From NCBI RefSeq assembly GCF_015291705.1, contig NZ_CP030050.1, positions 5,270,001 to 5,334,000 on the forward strand: DNA of 64,000 nucleotides, given 5' to 3'. Below are positions 55,257-64,000 of the stretch, one piece after another. Made by a program: the position numbers and the translations under genes. How positions within the stretch are numbered: position 1 is the stretch's first letter; each line of letters begins with the position of its first letter. Under the pieces are notes generated by a model, which was not told the origin of the DNA, searched no databases, and saw nothing but the letters and a program-made list of their open reading frames with translations. The DNA comes from Bradyrhizobium arachidis (GTDB lineage Bacteria; Pseudomonadota; Alphaproteobacteria; Rhizobiales; Xanthobacteraceae).

Positions 55257-55937
55257 CAGCGGGATTCTGAGAACAACCGAAGCTCTTAGGCCAGCGTTAC
55301 GCCTGACGTCGTGTTCTTCACCCGAAATGCCGAGCCCCTGGAAAGGCGGCTGGAGCAGGGTGCTGTTTGACGCCCGCTGCATAACTTGTGCGGCCACTGC
55401 GCGCCGGCGGAATTTCCAGCCGGAACTGCCCGCCTCAAAGCGCTTGGGCATAGGCCGCCGGTCTGCCGAATGGCGACCCGAATCCCACGGGCTTCTAAAG
55501 CTTCGCGGCTCCTGTTTGCCCGCCAGACTCAACTTCCGCAGCCAGACTCAGAGTAGGGCTCGTCAGACCCAATTTGGGTCAATCGCCACAGCGGCACCAG
55601 CCCGTACACCCATATCCACAATTCGCATAAGGTATATTATGGAATATATTTATACGTAATTAGATCAAATATTTAGGCGGAATTCCTGACACCATGCCTT
55701 CGCTCCGGCGAGTTTTCCGGCTTCCGGCTCGACCATGGCCTCAGCGCTTGACGGCTACTGTGCATGGGGTTGTTTTTCAGATTTTGAATCCGGCGCCTGT
55801 GCCGAAAGCCGATATTGCCGTGATGATGTCCGGCTGCAATAAGCGAGGCCTCGCGAGATCGCAGATGACCTTCTGACCGTCCGTCCGTATAGGTTTGCAT
55901 CTCAGAACAACAACAAACCTTCCGAGGAAGCAGACCC
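55257..55937 (+). other. Long gene-free region upstream of the second TRAP operon
   Basis: About 680 bases without a supported gene. It is noticeably less GC-rich than the rest, with an AT-rich island at 55620-55675 that holds the dyad listed next. Some short frames exist but have no ribosome site and arginine- or serine-rich compositions. It likely contains the TRAP promoter and decayed DNA. Confidence 0.55.
55633..55648. promoter_or_regulatory. AT-rich dyad upstream of the second dctP
   Basis: TATATT-ATGG-AATATA, an exact 6-base inverted repeat within a 50-base AT-rich island, about 290 bases before the TRAP dctP start. This is the look of a GntR- or LacI-type operator. No regulator gene is adjacent, so the partner is unknown. 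Confidence 0.3.
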
Positions 55938-56969
55938 ATGGTCTTTTCGACGCGCTTTTCCCGACGCACGCTTCTCAAGGCCTCCGCCGCGACCGCGGTC
56001 CTGGGCGGCCTCAGTGCGCCCCATGTGGCCCGCGCCCAGAGCGCCGAGTTCACCTACAAATATGCCAACAACCTGCCGGACACCCATCCGCTGAACGTCC
56101 GCGCCCGCGAGATGGCGGCGGCGATCAAGAGCGAGACGAACGGCAAGTTCGACCTCCAGATCTTCCCGAACAACCAGCTGGGTTCCGATACCGACATGCT
56201 GAGCCAGATCCGCTCCGGCGGCGTCGAGTTCTTCACGCTGTCGGGCCTGATCCTGTCGACCCTGGTGCCGGCAGCCTCGATCAACGGCATCGGCTTCGCG
56301 TTCCCGGACTACGCCACGGTCTGGAAAGCCATGGACGGCGATCTCGGCGCCCATGTCCGCGGCGAGATCAAGAAGGCCGGCCTCGAGGTCATGGACAAGA
56401 TCTGGGACAACGGCTTCCGCCAGACCACGTCCTCGAGCAAGCCGATCAACGGTCCTGACGACCTCAAGGGCTTCAAGATCCGCGTGCCGGTGTCGCCGCT
56501 GTGGACCTCGATGTTCAAGGCGTTCGACGCCGCGCCCGCCTCGATCAATTTCAGCGAGGTCTATTCCGCGCTGCAGACCAAGATCGTCGAGGGCCAGGAG
56601 AACCCGCTGGCGATCATCTCGACCGCCAAACTGTACGAGGTCCAGAAGTACTGCTCGCTGACCAACCACATGTGGGACGGCTTCTGGTTCCTGGCCAACC
56701 GCAGAGCCTGGAGCGCGCTGCCGGAAGACGTGCGCACCATCGTCGCCAAGCACATCAATGCCGCCGCGGTGAAGGAGCGCGAGGACACCGCCAAGCTCAA
56801 CGCCAATCTCCAGCAGGAGCTCGCCGGCAAGGGCCTGACCTTCAACCAGCCCGCCGTGGCGCCGTTCCGCGACAAGCTGCGCACTGCCGGCTTCTATGCC
56901 GAGTGGAAGGGCAAGTATGGGGACCAGGCCTGGGACCTCTTGGAAAAGGCCGTCGGCAAGCTGTCGTAA
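55938..56969 (+). CDS. TRAP transporter solute-binding protein with Tat signal
   Basis: 343 residues. The N-terminus has SRRTLLKAS (twin-arginine, near residues 8-16), a hydrophobic core and cleavage after ARAQS. The mature part is DctP-like: TYKYANNLPDTHPLNVRAREM, NNQLGSDTDMLSQIRSGGVEFF, IRVPVSPLWTSMFKAF and NFSEVYSALQTKIVEGQENP. It delivers an organic acid to the fused permease downstream. Tat export suggests folding before transport. Confidence 0.94.
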   Translation: MVFSTRFSRRTLLKASAATAVLGGLSAPHVARAQSAEFTYKYANNLPDTHPLNVRAREMAAAIKSETNGKFDLQIFPNNQLGSDTDMLSQIRSGGVEFFTLSGLILSTLVPAASINGIGFAFPDYATVWKAMDGDLGAHVRGEIKKAGLEVMDKIWDNGFRQTTSSSKPINGPDDLKGFKIRVPVSPLWTSMFKAFDAAPASINFSEVYSALQTKIVEGQENPLAIISTAKLYEVQKYCSLTNHMWDGFWFLANRRAWSALPEDVRTIVAKHINAAAVKEREDTAKLNANLQQELAGKGLTFNQPAVAPFRDKLRTAGFYAEWKGKYGDQAWDLLEKAVGKLS

Positions 56970-56985
56970 CGCGTTGGGAGCCGTC

Positions 56986-58875
56986 ATGGCTCATGTCGGG
57001 GTCGAAGCGAACGAAGTTGCGGGCGAGGCGGCTGCTCAGTCCCCTCGCCGACCTTCGCTGCTGGCATCGCTCGAGCGCTGGCTCGGCCTCCTCGTCGAAA
57101 TCCCGGCGGCGATCCTGGTCGTCGCCGAGATTGCGATCCTGTTCGCCGGCGTCGTCGCACGCTATGGCTTGCACCGGCCGCTGATCTGGTCGGACGAGCT
57201 CGCCTCGATCCTGTTCCTGTGGCTCGCCATGCTGGGCGCGGCGGTGGCGTTCCGCCGCTCGGAGCACATGCGCATGACCGCGGTCGTCGCCAGCGCGGGC
57301 CCGGCGATGCGGGCCTGGCTCGATCTGGTCGCTGTCTGCGCCGCGCTGGCGTTCCTGGTGCTGATCGTCTGGCCGTCCTGGGAATACGCCTACGAGGAAA
57401 GCTTCATCACCACGCCGGCGCTCCAGATCTCGAACATCTGGCGCGCCGCGGCGCTGCCGGCCGGCATCGGCCTGATGGCGGCGTTTGCCTTGCTGCGGCT
57501 CGTGCGCGCGGCCGATTACCGGATGGTGCTGATGGCCGCGCTGTCCGTGGCCATCGTCGTCGGCCTGTTCTGGCTGGCGCAGCCTTACTTACGGCCGCTC
57601 GGCAATCTCAACCTCGTCATCTTCTTCGTCGGCGTCGCCGGCTTCTGCGTGTTCGCCGGCGTTCCCATTGCGTTCGGGTTTGGCCTTGCGATCTTCGGCT
57701 ATCTGGCGCTGACGACGCGCACGCCGGTCATGGTGCTGGTCGGGCGGATGGACGAGGGCATGAGCCACCTCATCCTGCTCTCGGTGCCGCTGTTCGTGTT
57801 CTTAGGCCTGCTGATCGAGATGACCGGCATGGCGCGGGCGATGGTCGCGTTCCTGGCGAGCCTGCTCGGCCATGTCCGCGGCGGCCTGCATTACGTGCTG
57901 GTCGGTGCCATGTACCTCGTCTCAGGCATCTCAGGCGCCAAGGCCGCCGACATGGCCGCGGTCGCGCCGGTGCTGTTCCCGGAGATGAAGCAGCGCGGCG
58001 CCAAGCCCGGCGATCTGGTCGCGCTGCTGGCTGCGACCGGCGCGCAGACCGAAACCATCCCGCCGAGCCTCGTGCTGATCACGATCGGCTCGGTCACCGG
58101 CGTTTCGATCGCCGCCCTGTTCACCGGCGGCCTCTTGCCCGGCGTCGTGCTCGCGGTCACGCTCTGCATGCTGGTGTGGTGGCGCTACCGCCACGAGGAC
58201 ATGAGCCATGTCCGCCGCGCGACGGGTAGCGAGATCGGCAAGACCTTCATTGTCGCCCTGCCCGCACTCGCGCTGCCCTTCGTAATCCGCTACGCCGTGG
58301 TCGAGGGCATCGCCACCGCGACCGAAGTGTCCACAATCGGCATCGTTTATGGCGCCCTCGTCGGCCTCCTCGTCTACCGCCGCTTCGACTGGCGGCGGCT
58401 GTTTCCGATGCTGGTCGAGACTGCGGCGCTGTCCGGTGCGATCCTGCTGATCATCGGCACGGCCACCGGCATGGCCTGGGGCCTGACCCAGTCCGGCTTC
58501 TCGCGCTCGCTGGCATCCGCCATGACCGGCTTGCCGGGCGGAGCTGCGACCTTCATCGCCGTCTCGATCCTCGCCTTCACCATTCTCGGCAGCGTGCTCG
58601 AGGGCATTCCGGCAATCGTGCTGTTCGGGCCGCTCTTGTTTCCGATCGCCCGTGCGGTCGGCGTGCACGAGGTGCATTATGCCATGGTGATCATTCTGGC
58701 CATGGGCATCGGCCTGTTCGCCCCGCCCTTCGGCGTCGGCTATTATGCCGCCTGCGCCATCGGACGCGTCGATCCGGCTGAAGGCATCAGGCCGATCTGG
58801 GGCTATCTGCTGGCGCTGCTGGTGGGATTGATCATCGTCGCGATCTTCCCCTGGATCTCGATTGGATTCCTTTGA
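56986..58875 (+). CDS. TRAP transporter fused DctQM permease
   Basis: 629 residues: a DctQ-type N-terminal part of four helices (about 30-190, with VVARYGLHRPLIWSDELASILFLWLAMLGA), a linker helix, and a DctM part (about 210-629) with SVPLFVFLGLLIEMTGMARAMVAFL, SGISGAKAADMAAVAPVLFPEM and the TETIPPSLVLITIGSVTGVS segment. Fusion of the two permeases is known in TRAP systems. It starts 17 bases after dctP with GGGAG before the ATG, and the acyl-CoA synthetase gene follows by 20 bases. Confidence 0.93.
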   Translation: MAHVGVEANEVAGEAAAQSPRRPSLLASLERWLGLLVEIPAAILVVAEIAILFAGVVARYGLHRPLIWSDELASILFLWLAMLGAAVAFRRSEHMRMTAVVASAGPAMRAWLDLVAVCAALAFLVLIVWPSWEYAYEESFITTPALQISNIWRAAALPAGIGLMAAFALLRLVRAADYRMVLMAALSVAIVVGLFWLAQPYLRPLGNLNLVIFFVGVAGFCVFAGVPIAFGFGLAIFGYLALTTRTPVMVLVGRMDEGMSHLILLSVPLFVFLGLLIEMTGMARAMVAFLASLLGHVRGGLHYVLVGAMYLVSGISGAKAADMAAVAPVLFPEMKQRGAKPGDLVALLAATGAQTETIPPSLVLITIGSVTGVSIAALFTGGLLPGVVLAVTLCMLVWWRYRHEDMSHVRRATGSEIGKTFIVALPALALPFVIRYAVVEGIATATEVSTIGIVYGALVGLLVYRRFDWRRLFPMLVETAALSGAILLIIGTATGMAWGLTQSGFSRSLASAMTGLPGGAATFIAVSILAFTILGSVLEGIPAIVLFGPLLFPIARAVGVHEVHYAMVIILAMGIGLFAPPFGVGYYAACAIGRVDPAEGIRPIWGYLLALLVGLIIVAIFPWISIGFL

Positions 58876-58895
58876 CGTGGTTTGAGGAGGTGTCG

Positions 58896-60557
58896 ATGAG
58901 CGAGTGGCAGAACCAGTACGATATCGGCCTCGACAAGACCCCCGCCAACTACGTGCCGCTGAGCCCGCTCAGCTTCCTCGCGCGCAGCGCCGCGGTCTAT
59001 CCCGATCACGTCAGCACGGTCTATGAGGGCCGCAGCTTCACCTGGGCGCAGACCTTTGAGCGCTGCAAGCGCTTTGCCTCATATCTCGCCGGCAAGGGCA
59101 TCGGCGTCGGCGACACCGTCGCGGCGATGCTGCCGAACATCCCGGCGATGAACGAGGCGCACTTTGCCGTGCCGATGACCGGCGCCGTGCTCAACGCGCT
59201 CAACATCCGCCTCGATGCGCCCTCGATCGCGTTCCAGCTCGATCATGGCGGCGCCAGGATCATCCTGGTCGATCCCGAATTTTCCGGCGTGATCACCGAT
59301 GCGCTGGCGCAAATGAGCGGACCGAAGCCGCTCGTGATCGACGTCGATGATGCCGCCTTCAAGGGCGGCAAGCGCATCGGCGAAATCGAGTACGAGGCTG
59401 CCGTCGCGCAAGGCGATCCGAACTTCACGGCGATCACGCCGAGCGACGAATGGAATGCGATCGCGCTGAGCTACACCTCGAGCACGACCGGCAATCCCAA
59501 AGGCGTCGTCACCCATCATCGCGGCGCCTATCTCAACGCCGTCAGCAACATCCTCGCCGGCAATCTCGGCCAGCATCCGGTCTATCTCTGGACGCTGCCG
59601 ATGTTCCACTGCAACGGCTGGTGCTTTCCCTGGACCATCGCGGCGGCCGCCGGCATCAATGTCTGCCTGCGCAAGGTCGAGCCGACGAAAATCTTCGAGC
59701 TGATCAAGCAGCACGGCGTCACCCACATGTGCGGTGCGCCGATCGTCTACAACACGCTGATCAACGCACCCGATGCGCCCAGGGAAACGTCAACCGGCAA
59801 TGCCGCGCGCCGCGTCGTCGGCCTGATCGCCGGTGCTGCGCCGCCGGTCGCGGTGCTGGAAGGCGCCGAAAACATCGGCATCAAGCTGACGCATGTCTAC
59901 GGCCTGACCGAGGTCTACGGCCCCGCCTCCGTCTGCGCCGAGCAGCCCGGCTGGGACGAGCTTCCCGCCGCCGAGCGCGCACGCATGAAGCGACGGCAGG
60001 GCGTGCCCTACCCGCTCGAGGAAGCTGTCACCGTCATCGATCCGCAGACGATGCAGGAGGTGCCGCGCGACGGCGAGACCATCGGCGAGGTCATGTTCCG
60101 CGGTAACATCGTGATGAAGGGTTACCTGAAGAACGAGAAGGCGACCCAGGAAGCGTTCGAGGGCGGCTGGTTTCACACCGGCGATCTCGGCGTGCTCGAC
60201 GAGCACGGCTACGTCACCATCAAGGACCGCTCGAAGGACATCATCATCTCCGGCGGCGAGAATGTTTCGTCCGTCGAGGTCGAGGACGTCCTCTACAAGC
60301 ACCCGGCCGTGCTGTTCGCCGCCGTGGTCGCCAAGCCCGATCCGAAATGGGGTGAGGTACCGTGCGCCTTCATCGAGCTGAAGGACGGCGCGAGCGCGAC
60401 CGAAGCCGACATCATCGCGTTCTGCCGCACGCAAATGAGCGGCTTCAAGACGCCGAAGGCCGTCGTGTTCGGACCGATCCCGAAAACCTCCACCGGCAAG
60501 ATCCAGAAATTCCTGCTGCGCAACGAAGTCGGCTCGGCGAAGGCGATCTCGGCCTGA
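58896..60557 (+). CDS. AMP-forming acyl-CoA synthetase
   Basis: 553 residues of the ANL superfamily. The P-loop motif reads YTSSTTGNPKGV, with Ser in place of the usual Gly in YTSGTTG; the later motifs GLTEVYGP, GWFHTGDLG, KDRSKDIIISGGENVSSVEVE and PKTSTGKIQK are intact. It activates a carboxylic acid to its CoA thioester. Being directly behind a TRAP operon, it probably activates the imported acid. The start ATG follows GAGGAGG by 5 bases; an upstream ATG eight codons earlier lacks a site. Confidence 0.92.
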   Translation: MSEWQNQYDIGLDKTPANYVPLSPLSFLARSAAVYPDHVSTVYEGRSFTWAQTFERCKRFASYLAGKGIGVGDTVAAMLPNIPAMNEAHFAVPMTGAVLNALNIRLDAPSIAFQLDHGGARIILVDPEFSGVITDALAQMSGPKPLVIDVDDAAFKGGKRIGEIEYEAAVAQGDPNFTAITPSDEWNAIALSYTSSTTGNPKGVVTHHRGAYLNAVSNILAGNLGQHPVYLWTLPMFHCNGWCFPWTIAAAAGINVCLRKVEPTKIFELIKQHGVTHMCGAPIVYNTLINAPDAPRETSTGNAARRVVGLIAGAAPPVAVLEGAENIGIKLTHVYGLTEVYGPASVCAEQPGWDELPAAERARMKRRQGVPYPLEEAVTVIDPQTMQEVPRDGETIGEVMFRGNIVMKGYLKNEKATQEAFEGGWFHTGDLGVLDEHGYVTIKDRSKDIIISGGENVSSVEVEDVLYKHPAVLFAAVVAKPDPKWGEVPCAFIELKDGASATEADIIAFCRTQMSGFKTPKAVVFGPIPKTSTGKIQKFLLRNEVGSAKAISA

Positions 60558-60794
60558 GGCCGTCCCCGCGCAGAAACATTCGGAAATAAAGCTGCGTTCG
60601 CGTGACGATTGCGTGTTGTCGCGAAACCGACTGTGTACGTTTGAAGACATCGCGACACGTCAGGAAAAGATTGGAAAACGTTAGAGACGCATTTACGTTT
60701 CGCTCCAGTCGGATTCGCTGCTTCCACATGATTCGCCGCGCGGGCTGCGCGGCCGGCGACCGGCGCGGTTGGGGCGCTTCATGCGGCTGGTGTC

Positions 60795-62243
60795 GTGAGC
60801 ATCGACGTGCGTGCGCGTCTGGCGCTGCTGCTATTGACGGCTGGACTGCTGCTGCCGCGCGCGGCTGACGCACAGGTCATGCGCGAGTTCGGCGCCTTCG
60901 GGGCGACCGAGAATTTTGGCTCGGGCCCGAACGGGCCGGCGAACGTCGTCAATTTCTATGTCGTCAACAATGTTGGCGGCGGCATGAGCGGCGGTCCCAT
61001 ATACGTGAGCGGCCCCATGTACATGGGTGGTGCCATCTATGGCGGCCCCCAGTTAATATCAGGAGGCGGCAGCGCCACGCTCGGCAACGGGAATGGCGGC
61101 GGCGGGATGCAGCCGAACTACGTTGGCAGCGCTGATCCGGCGGGCGTTTCCACTGCGCGCTTCGGCATGCTGCAGGTGTTTCGTGCCGGCTCCAATGGCA
61201 ACGCTGCGCAAACCGAGACGGCCCAGGCGACGTTCCTTGCGATGACCCAGTTCACCCAGACCCTGCTCGATCCCGCCATTGACGGGCGTGGGATCGGCCC
61301 TGCCGAACTGGACGCAGAGCTCGCCGCCTACGCCGAGATCGGAAACGACCGCACGCATGGCGGCATCGGACGCGAGGCCTATGCAGCGACCTACGGCAAG
61401 CCCTCGCTCTCGGCGCCGCACTGGAGCGTCTGGGCTGCCGGCTTCGGCGGCTCACAAGTGTCGACCGCTGGCAGCGGCTCGGCCAGCCGCAGTTTCGGCA
61501 CGGTGGTCGGCGCCGATTATTCTCTCTCGCCGCAGACGCGGATGGGCTTTGCGCTCGCCGGCGGCGGCACCGGCTTCGCCAATAATGTCTCGAGCGGCCG
61601 CTCCGATCTGTTCCAGGCCGGCACCTTCGTCAGGCATTCGGTTGGATCGGCCTATGTCGCGACTGTGCTCGCCTATGGCTGGCAGGCCATCACGGGCGAT
61701 TATCAGGTGACGCCGGCGGGCACCGATCAGGCCAGCGCAGCCACCAACGCCAACGCCTATTCGGGCCGCATCGAGAGCGGCTATCGCTTCGCGACGCCAT
61801 GGCTCGGCATCACGCCTTACGCGGCCGGTCAGTTCACCATGTTCCGCCTTGCCGCCAATGCCAACCAGCCGGCTTACATGGTTGACGGCACGACGACCTC
61901 ATCCGGAAGCGACAGCTTCACCGACACTCGCAGCGAGTTCGGCCTGCGCGCGAGCACGTCGTTCGTCGTCGCCGGCGGCCTGCTCGATCTGCGCGGCCGT
62001 CTCGCCTGGGCGCACGATTTCAGCGCGGCTCGATCGATGCCGGCGGTCTTCCAGGCCGTCTCTTCCCAGGGCCTGATCGCGGGCAGCACGGCATTTGCAG
62101 TCGCGCCGAACTCGGCATTGTCGGGCGTCTCGCTCGAGCTGCGAGACATGAAGGGCTGGTCCGCGTCGGCGAATGTCGACAGCGAGCTGTCGAGCCTCGT
62201 GCGCTCCTACACCGGCAGGGCCGTTCTGCGCTACGTCTGGTGA
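60795..62243 (+). CDS. Autotransporter-like outer-membrane protein
   Basis: 482 residues with a signal peptide (about 1-27, ending ADAQ). A short glycine-, asparagine- and serine-rich passenger (about 30-110) is followed by a linker, and from about 215 a 12-stranded beta-barrel of the autotransporter type ends in an aromatic residue (RYVW). The passenger is only some 190 residues, so this is a small autotransporter, possibly an adhesin or a simple surface protein. The GTG start is weakly supported. Confidence 0.82.
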   Translation: MSIDVRARLALLLLTAGLLLPRAADAQVMREFGAFGATENFGSGPNGPANVVNFYVVNNVGGGMSGGPIYVSGPMYMGGAIYGGPQLISGGGSATLGNGNGGGGMQPNYVGSADPAGVSTARFGMLQVFRAGSNGNAAQTETAQATFLAMTQFTQTLLDPAIDGRGIGPAELDAELAAYAEIGNDRTHGGIGREAYAATYGKPSLSAPHWSVWAAGFGGSQVSTAGSGSASRSFGTVVGADYSLSPQTRMGFALAGGGTGFANNVSSGRSDLFQAGTFVRHSVGSAYVATVLAYGWQAITGDYQVTPAGTDQASAATNANAYSGRIESGYRFATPWLGITPYAAGQFTMFRLAANANQPAYMVDGTTTSSGSDSFTDTRSEFGLRASTSFVVAGGLLDLRGRLAWAHDFSAARSMPAVFQAVSSQGLIAGSTAFAVAPNSALSGVSLELRDMKGWSASANVDSELSSLVRSYTGRAVLRYVW

Positions 62244-62253
62244 TCCTGCCCGC

Positions 62254-62285
62254 GCCGGACATCTGCGCCAGCGGCCTCGTCCGGC
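62254..62285. terminator. Hairpin between convergent genes
   Basis: GCCGGAC and GTCCGGC form a perfect 7-pair stem with an 18-base loop in the 51-base gap between the autotransporter gene and the convergent MBL-fold gene. It could end transcription from either side; no T-run is seen. Confidence 0.35.
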
Positions 62286-62294
62286 CCGCTGCCT

Positions 62295-63092
62295 TCAGTG
62301 CGTCTCCAGCCGCATCCCGTCATAGGCCGGCACGACGCCCGCGGGCAGCGATTGTCTGATAACCTCGTAATCGACATCGGCGGTCATGTTGGTGATGACG
62401 GCGCGCTTCGGCTTGAAGCGTTCGATCCAGGACAGCGCATCATTGATGCTGAAATGACTGGAATGGGTGATGTAGCGCAATCCGTCGACGATCCAGAGAT
62501 CGAGGTTCTCCAGCGCCCCCCAGCTCTCGCGCGGGATGTCGTTGAGGTCAGGCGTATAGGCCGCGTTGCCGATGCGATAGCCGAGCGCGGGGATCTGGCC
62601 GTGCTGCACCAGGAAGGCCGTCATCTTCACCGCGCCGCCCTTCCCCAAGATGGTCTGGCTCTCGCCGGCCTCGATGGAATGCCGCGTCAGGATCGGCGGA
62701 TAGTCGCTGCCCTCCGGCGAGATGAAGCAATAGGAGAACCGCGCCATGATGTCTTTCGCGGTCGACTGATTGAAATAGGTCGGAATGCGCTTGCGCATAT
62801 GGAGCACGACCGAGCGAAGATCGTCCATGCCGTGGGTCTGGTCGGCATGCTCGTGGGTCAGGAAGACCGCATCGATGTGATCGACATTGGCGTCGATGAG
62901 CTGTTCGCGCAGGTCAGGCGAGGTGTCGATGACGATCCGCGTAGTGCCGTGCTCGCCGGCCTGCTCGACCATCAGTGAGCAGCGGCGGCGGCGGTTCTTG
63001 GGATTGTTGGGATCGCAAGCACCCCAGCCGAGTGCCGGGCGCGGCACGCCGGCGGAGGAGCCGCAACCCAGGATCGTCAGCGTCAGCGTCAT
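62295..63092 (-). CDS. MBL-fold metallohydrolase (PhnP-like)
   Basis: 265 residues with the metallo-beta-lactamase metal site: THEHADQTHG near residue 79-88 and later histidines in the HGQIPALGYRIG and SHFSINDAL segments, plus the N-terminal TLTILGCGSSAGVPRP and DTSPDLREQLI. The fold is the phosphodiesterase or PhnP kind. It is paired with tatD, 13 bases upstream on the same strand, an arrangement common in alphaproteobacteria next to metG. Confidence 0.9.
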   Translation of the reverse strand: MTLTLTILGCGSSAGVPRPALGWGACDPNNPKNRRRRCSLMVEQAGEHGTTRIVIDTSPDLREQLIDANVDHIDAVFLTHEHADQTHGMDDLRSVVLHMRKRIPTYFNQSTAKDIMARFSYCFISPEGSDYPPILTRHSIEAGESQTILGKGGAVKMTAFLVQHGQIPALGYRIGNAAYTPDLNDIPRESWGALENLDLWIVDGLRYITHSSHFSINDALSWIERFKPKRAVITNMTADVDYEVIRQSLPAGVVPAYDGMRLETH

Positions 63093-63105
63093 GCGGCTCC
63101 CAATC

Positions 63106-63882
63106 TTACGCTTTCACCTTGGAGAACAGGCGGAAGAAATTGTCGGTGGTCTGGCGCGAGATCTCCTCGAGCGACACGCCGCGCGTCTCGGCGAGCACCT
63201 TGGCGACCTCGACCACATAGGCCGGCTCGTTGCGTTTGCCCCGGAACTTGCCGGGCGCAAGATAGGGCGAGTCTGTTTCAACCAGAATACGGTCCGACGG
63301 CAGTTCGGCCGCGAGCGCGCGCAGGGCCTCCGACTTCTTGAAGGTCAGGATGCCCGTGAAGCCGATATAAAGGCCGAGCGACACCGCCTTCAGCGCCAGA
63401 TCACGCCCGCCGGTGTAACAATGCAGCACGGCGCCAAACGATCCCTTGGCCGCCTCCTCTTCCAAGATGCGGGCGCAATCCTCATCCGCCTCGCGTGTAT
63501 GGATCACCAGAGGCAGGCCGGTCGTGCGAGCCGCGGCGATGTGGGCACGAAAGCCCCTCGCCTGCGCCTCGGGCGAGCCGTTGTCGTAGAAATAGTCGAG
63601 CCCGGCCTCGCCGAGCGCGACGACCCTGGGATGCTGCGTCAGCGCGATCAGCTCGTCCGGCGTGATGCCGTCCTCTTCATCCGCGTTGTGCGGGTGTGTG
63701 CCGACCGAGCAGTAGACGTCGTCGAACCGCTCGGCGATGGCGAGAAGCTGGTCAAGCTTTTTCACCCGCGTCGAGATCGTGACCATGCGGCCGATTCCGG
63801 CCGCACGCGCACGCGACACGATCCCGTCGAGATCTTCTGCAAAGTCGGGAAAATCCAGATGGCAGTGGCTGTCGACCAACAT
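63106..63882 (-). CDS. tatD: TatD-family DNase
   Basis: 258 residues, the normal length for TatD-family hydrolases. Metal ligands are seen in DSHCHLDFPDF (His5-type pair), GEAGLDYFYDN, PLVIHTREADED, LHCYTGG and ETDSPYLAP. These enzymes remove damaged 3' nucleotides or act as D-aminoacyl-tRNA deacylases. It follows metG by 12 bases and precedes the MBL gene, forming the usual metG-tatD-MBL unit. Confidence 0.95.
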   Translation of the reverse strand: MLVDSHCHLDFPDFAEDLDGIVSRARAAGIGRMVTISTRVKKLDQLLAIAERFDDVYCSVGTHPHNADEEDGITPDELIALTQHPRVVALGEAGLDYFYDNGSPEAQARGFRAHIAAARTTGLPLVIHTREADEDCARILEEEAAKGSFGAVLHCYTGGRDLALKAVSLGLYIGFTGILTFKKSEALRALAAELPSDRILVETDSPYLAPGKFRGKRNEPAYVVEVAKVLAETRGVSLEEISRQTTDNFFRLFSKVKA

Positions 63883-63894
63883 CGAATGAACGCC

Positions 63895-64000
63895 TTACGC
63901 CGCCGGCTCGATGTAGCGCGGGAAGGCCGGCGTCGGCGCGGGCAGCGTCGAGCCAGGCGCGATCCGCTTGTCGCCGCCGAGCATCGCAAAATCGCGCTCA
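63895..64000 (-). CDS. metG: Methionyl-tRNA synthetase, C-terminal end (5' end outside window)
   Basis: Last 34 codons plus stop of a leftward gene that runs off the right edge. The translation ends RDFAMLGGDKRIAPGSTLPA and then PTPAFPRYIEPAA, which matches the tail of alphaproteobacterial MetG. Its location upstream of tatD supports this. The catalytic motifs are not visible in the window. Confidence 0.8.
   Translation of the reverse strand, partial: ERDFAMLGGDKRIAPGSTLPAPTPAFPRYIEPAA

Noticed and set aside
55327..55659. 110-codon plus-strand frame before the second TRAP operon
   Set aside because: No ribosome site, Arg/Pro/Ser-rich, ends in the AT-rich island; no family similarity.

Overview
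The window is high-GC alphaproteobacterial chromosome, most probably from a Bradyrhizobium or a close relative (Nitrobacteraceae). The main evidence is gene order: ispDF, then dusB(nifR3)-ntrB-ntrC-ntrY-ntrX-hfq-hflX, then mazG. Supporting evidence is the two-domain IspDF protein, the many liv and TRAP uptake systems, and the palindromic intergenic repeats.

Region 1 (1-8.3 kb) starts with the end of lipA and a RatA/Coq10-like gene. A leftward six-gene respiratory operon follows: a c4-like cytochrome, a triheme cytochrome, a 58-residue membrane protein, CuA subunit II, a B-type heme-copper oxidase subunit I and a membrane-anchored diheme cytochrome. Next come a 62-residue protein, a small MscS channel and PncC/CinA.

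Region 2 (8.3-22.7 kb) is housekeeping and nitrogen control: ispDF, dusB, two NtrB/C-type two-component pairs, hfq, hflX, a DUF2278/lamin-tail protein, mazG and queC. The ntrC-ntrY gap holds three perfect hairpins and a possible 48-residue membrane protein on the opposite strand.

Region 3 (22.8-38.3 kb) is metabolic. It has a cobalt-type nitrile hydratase (nthA, nthB and accessory gene), an enoyl-CoA hydratase, a DASS anion transporter, and metN-metI without metQ. A livK-livH-livMG-livF operon follows, in which the livF frame runs without a stop into an aromatic-type aldehyde dehydrogenase. A divergent AraC regulator and a PepSY membrane protein complete the region.

Region 4 (38.3-52.9 kb) looks like two catabolic islands. 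The first has a GntR regulator, an SMP-30 lactonase, TRAP PQM, an AroQ-like enzyme with two altered substrate-site residues, an unrecognised protein, a TIM-barrel isomerase-like protein and an FAD dehydrogenase. The second has a LysR regulator divergent from a binding protein, a nitroreductase and a 4-hydroxylaminobenzoate lyase-like protein, which resembles the 4-nitrobenzoate to protocatechuate route. An orphan secreted protein and an M24 peptidase lie between them.

Region 5 (52.9-64 kb) starts with an exonuclease remnant and a class III cyclase-TPR gene in a less GC-rich patch. A second TRAP system (Tat-type DctP and a fused DctQM) with an acyl-CoA synthetase and an autotransporter-like protein follows. 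It ends with the conserved MBL-tatD-metG group, metG running off the end. I saw no rRNA, tRNA, CRISPR array or transposase.
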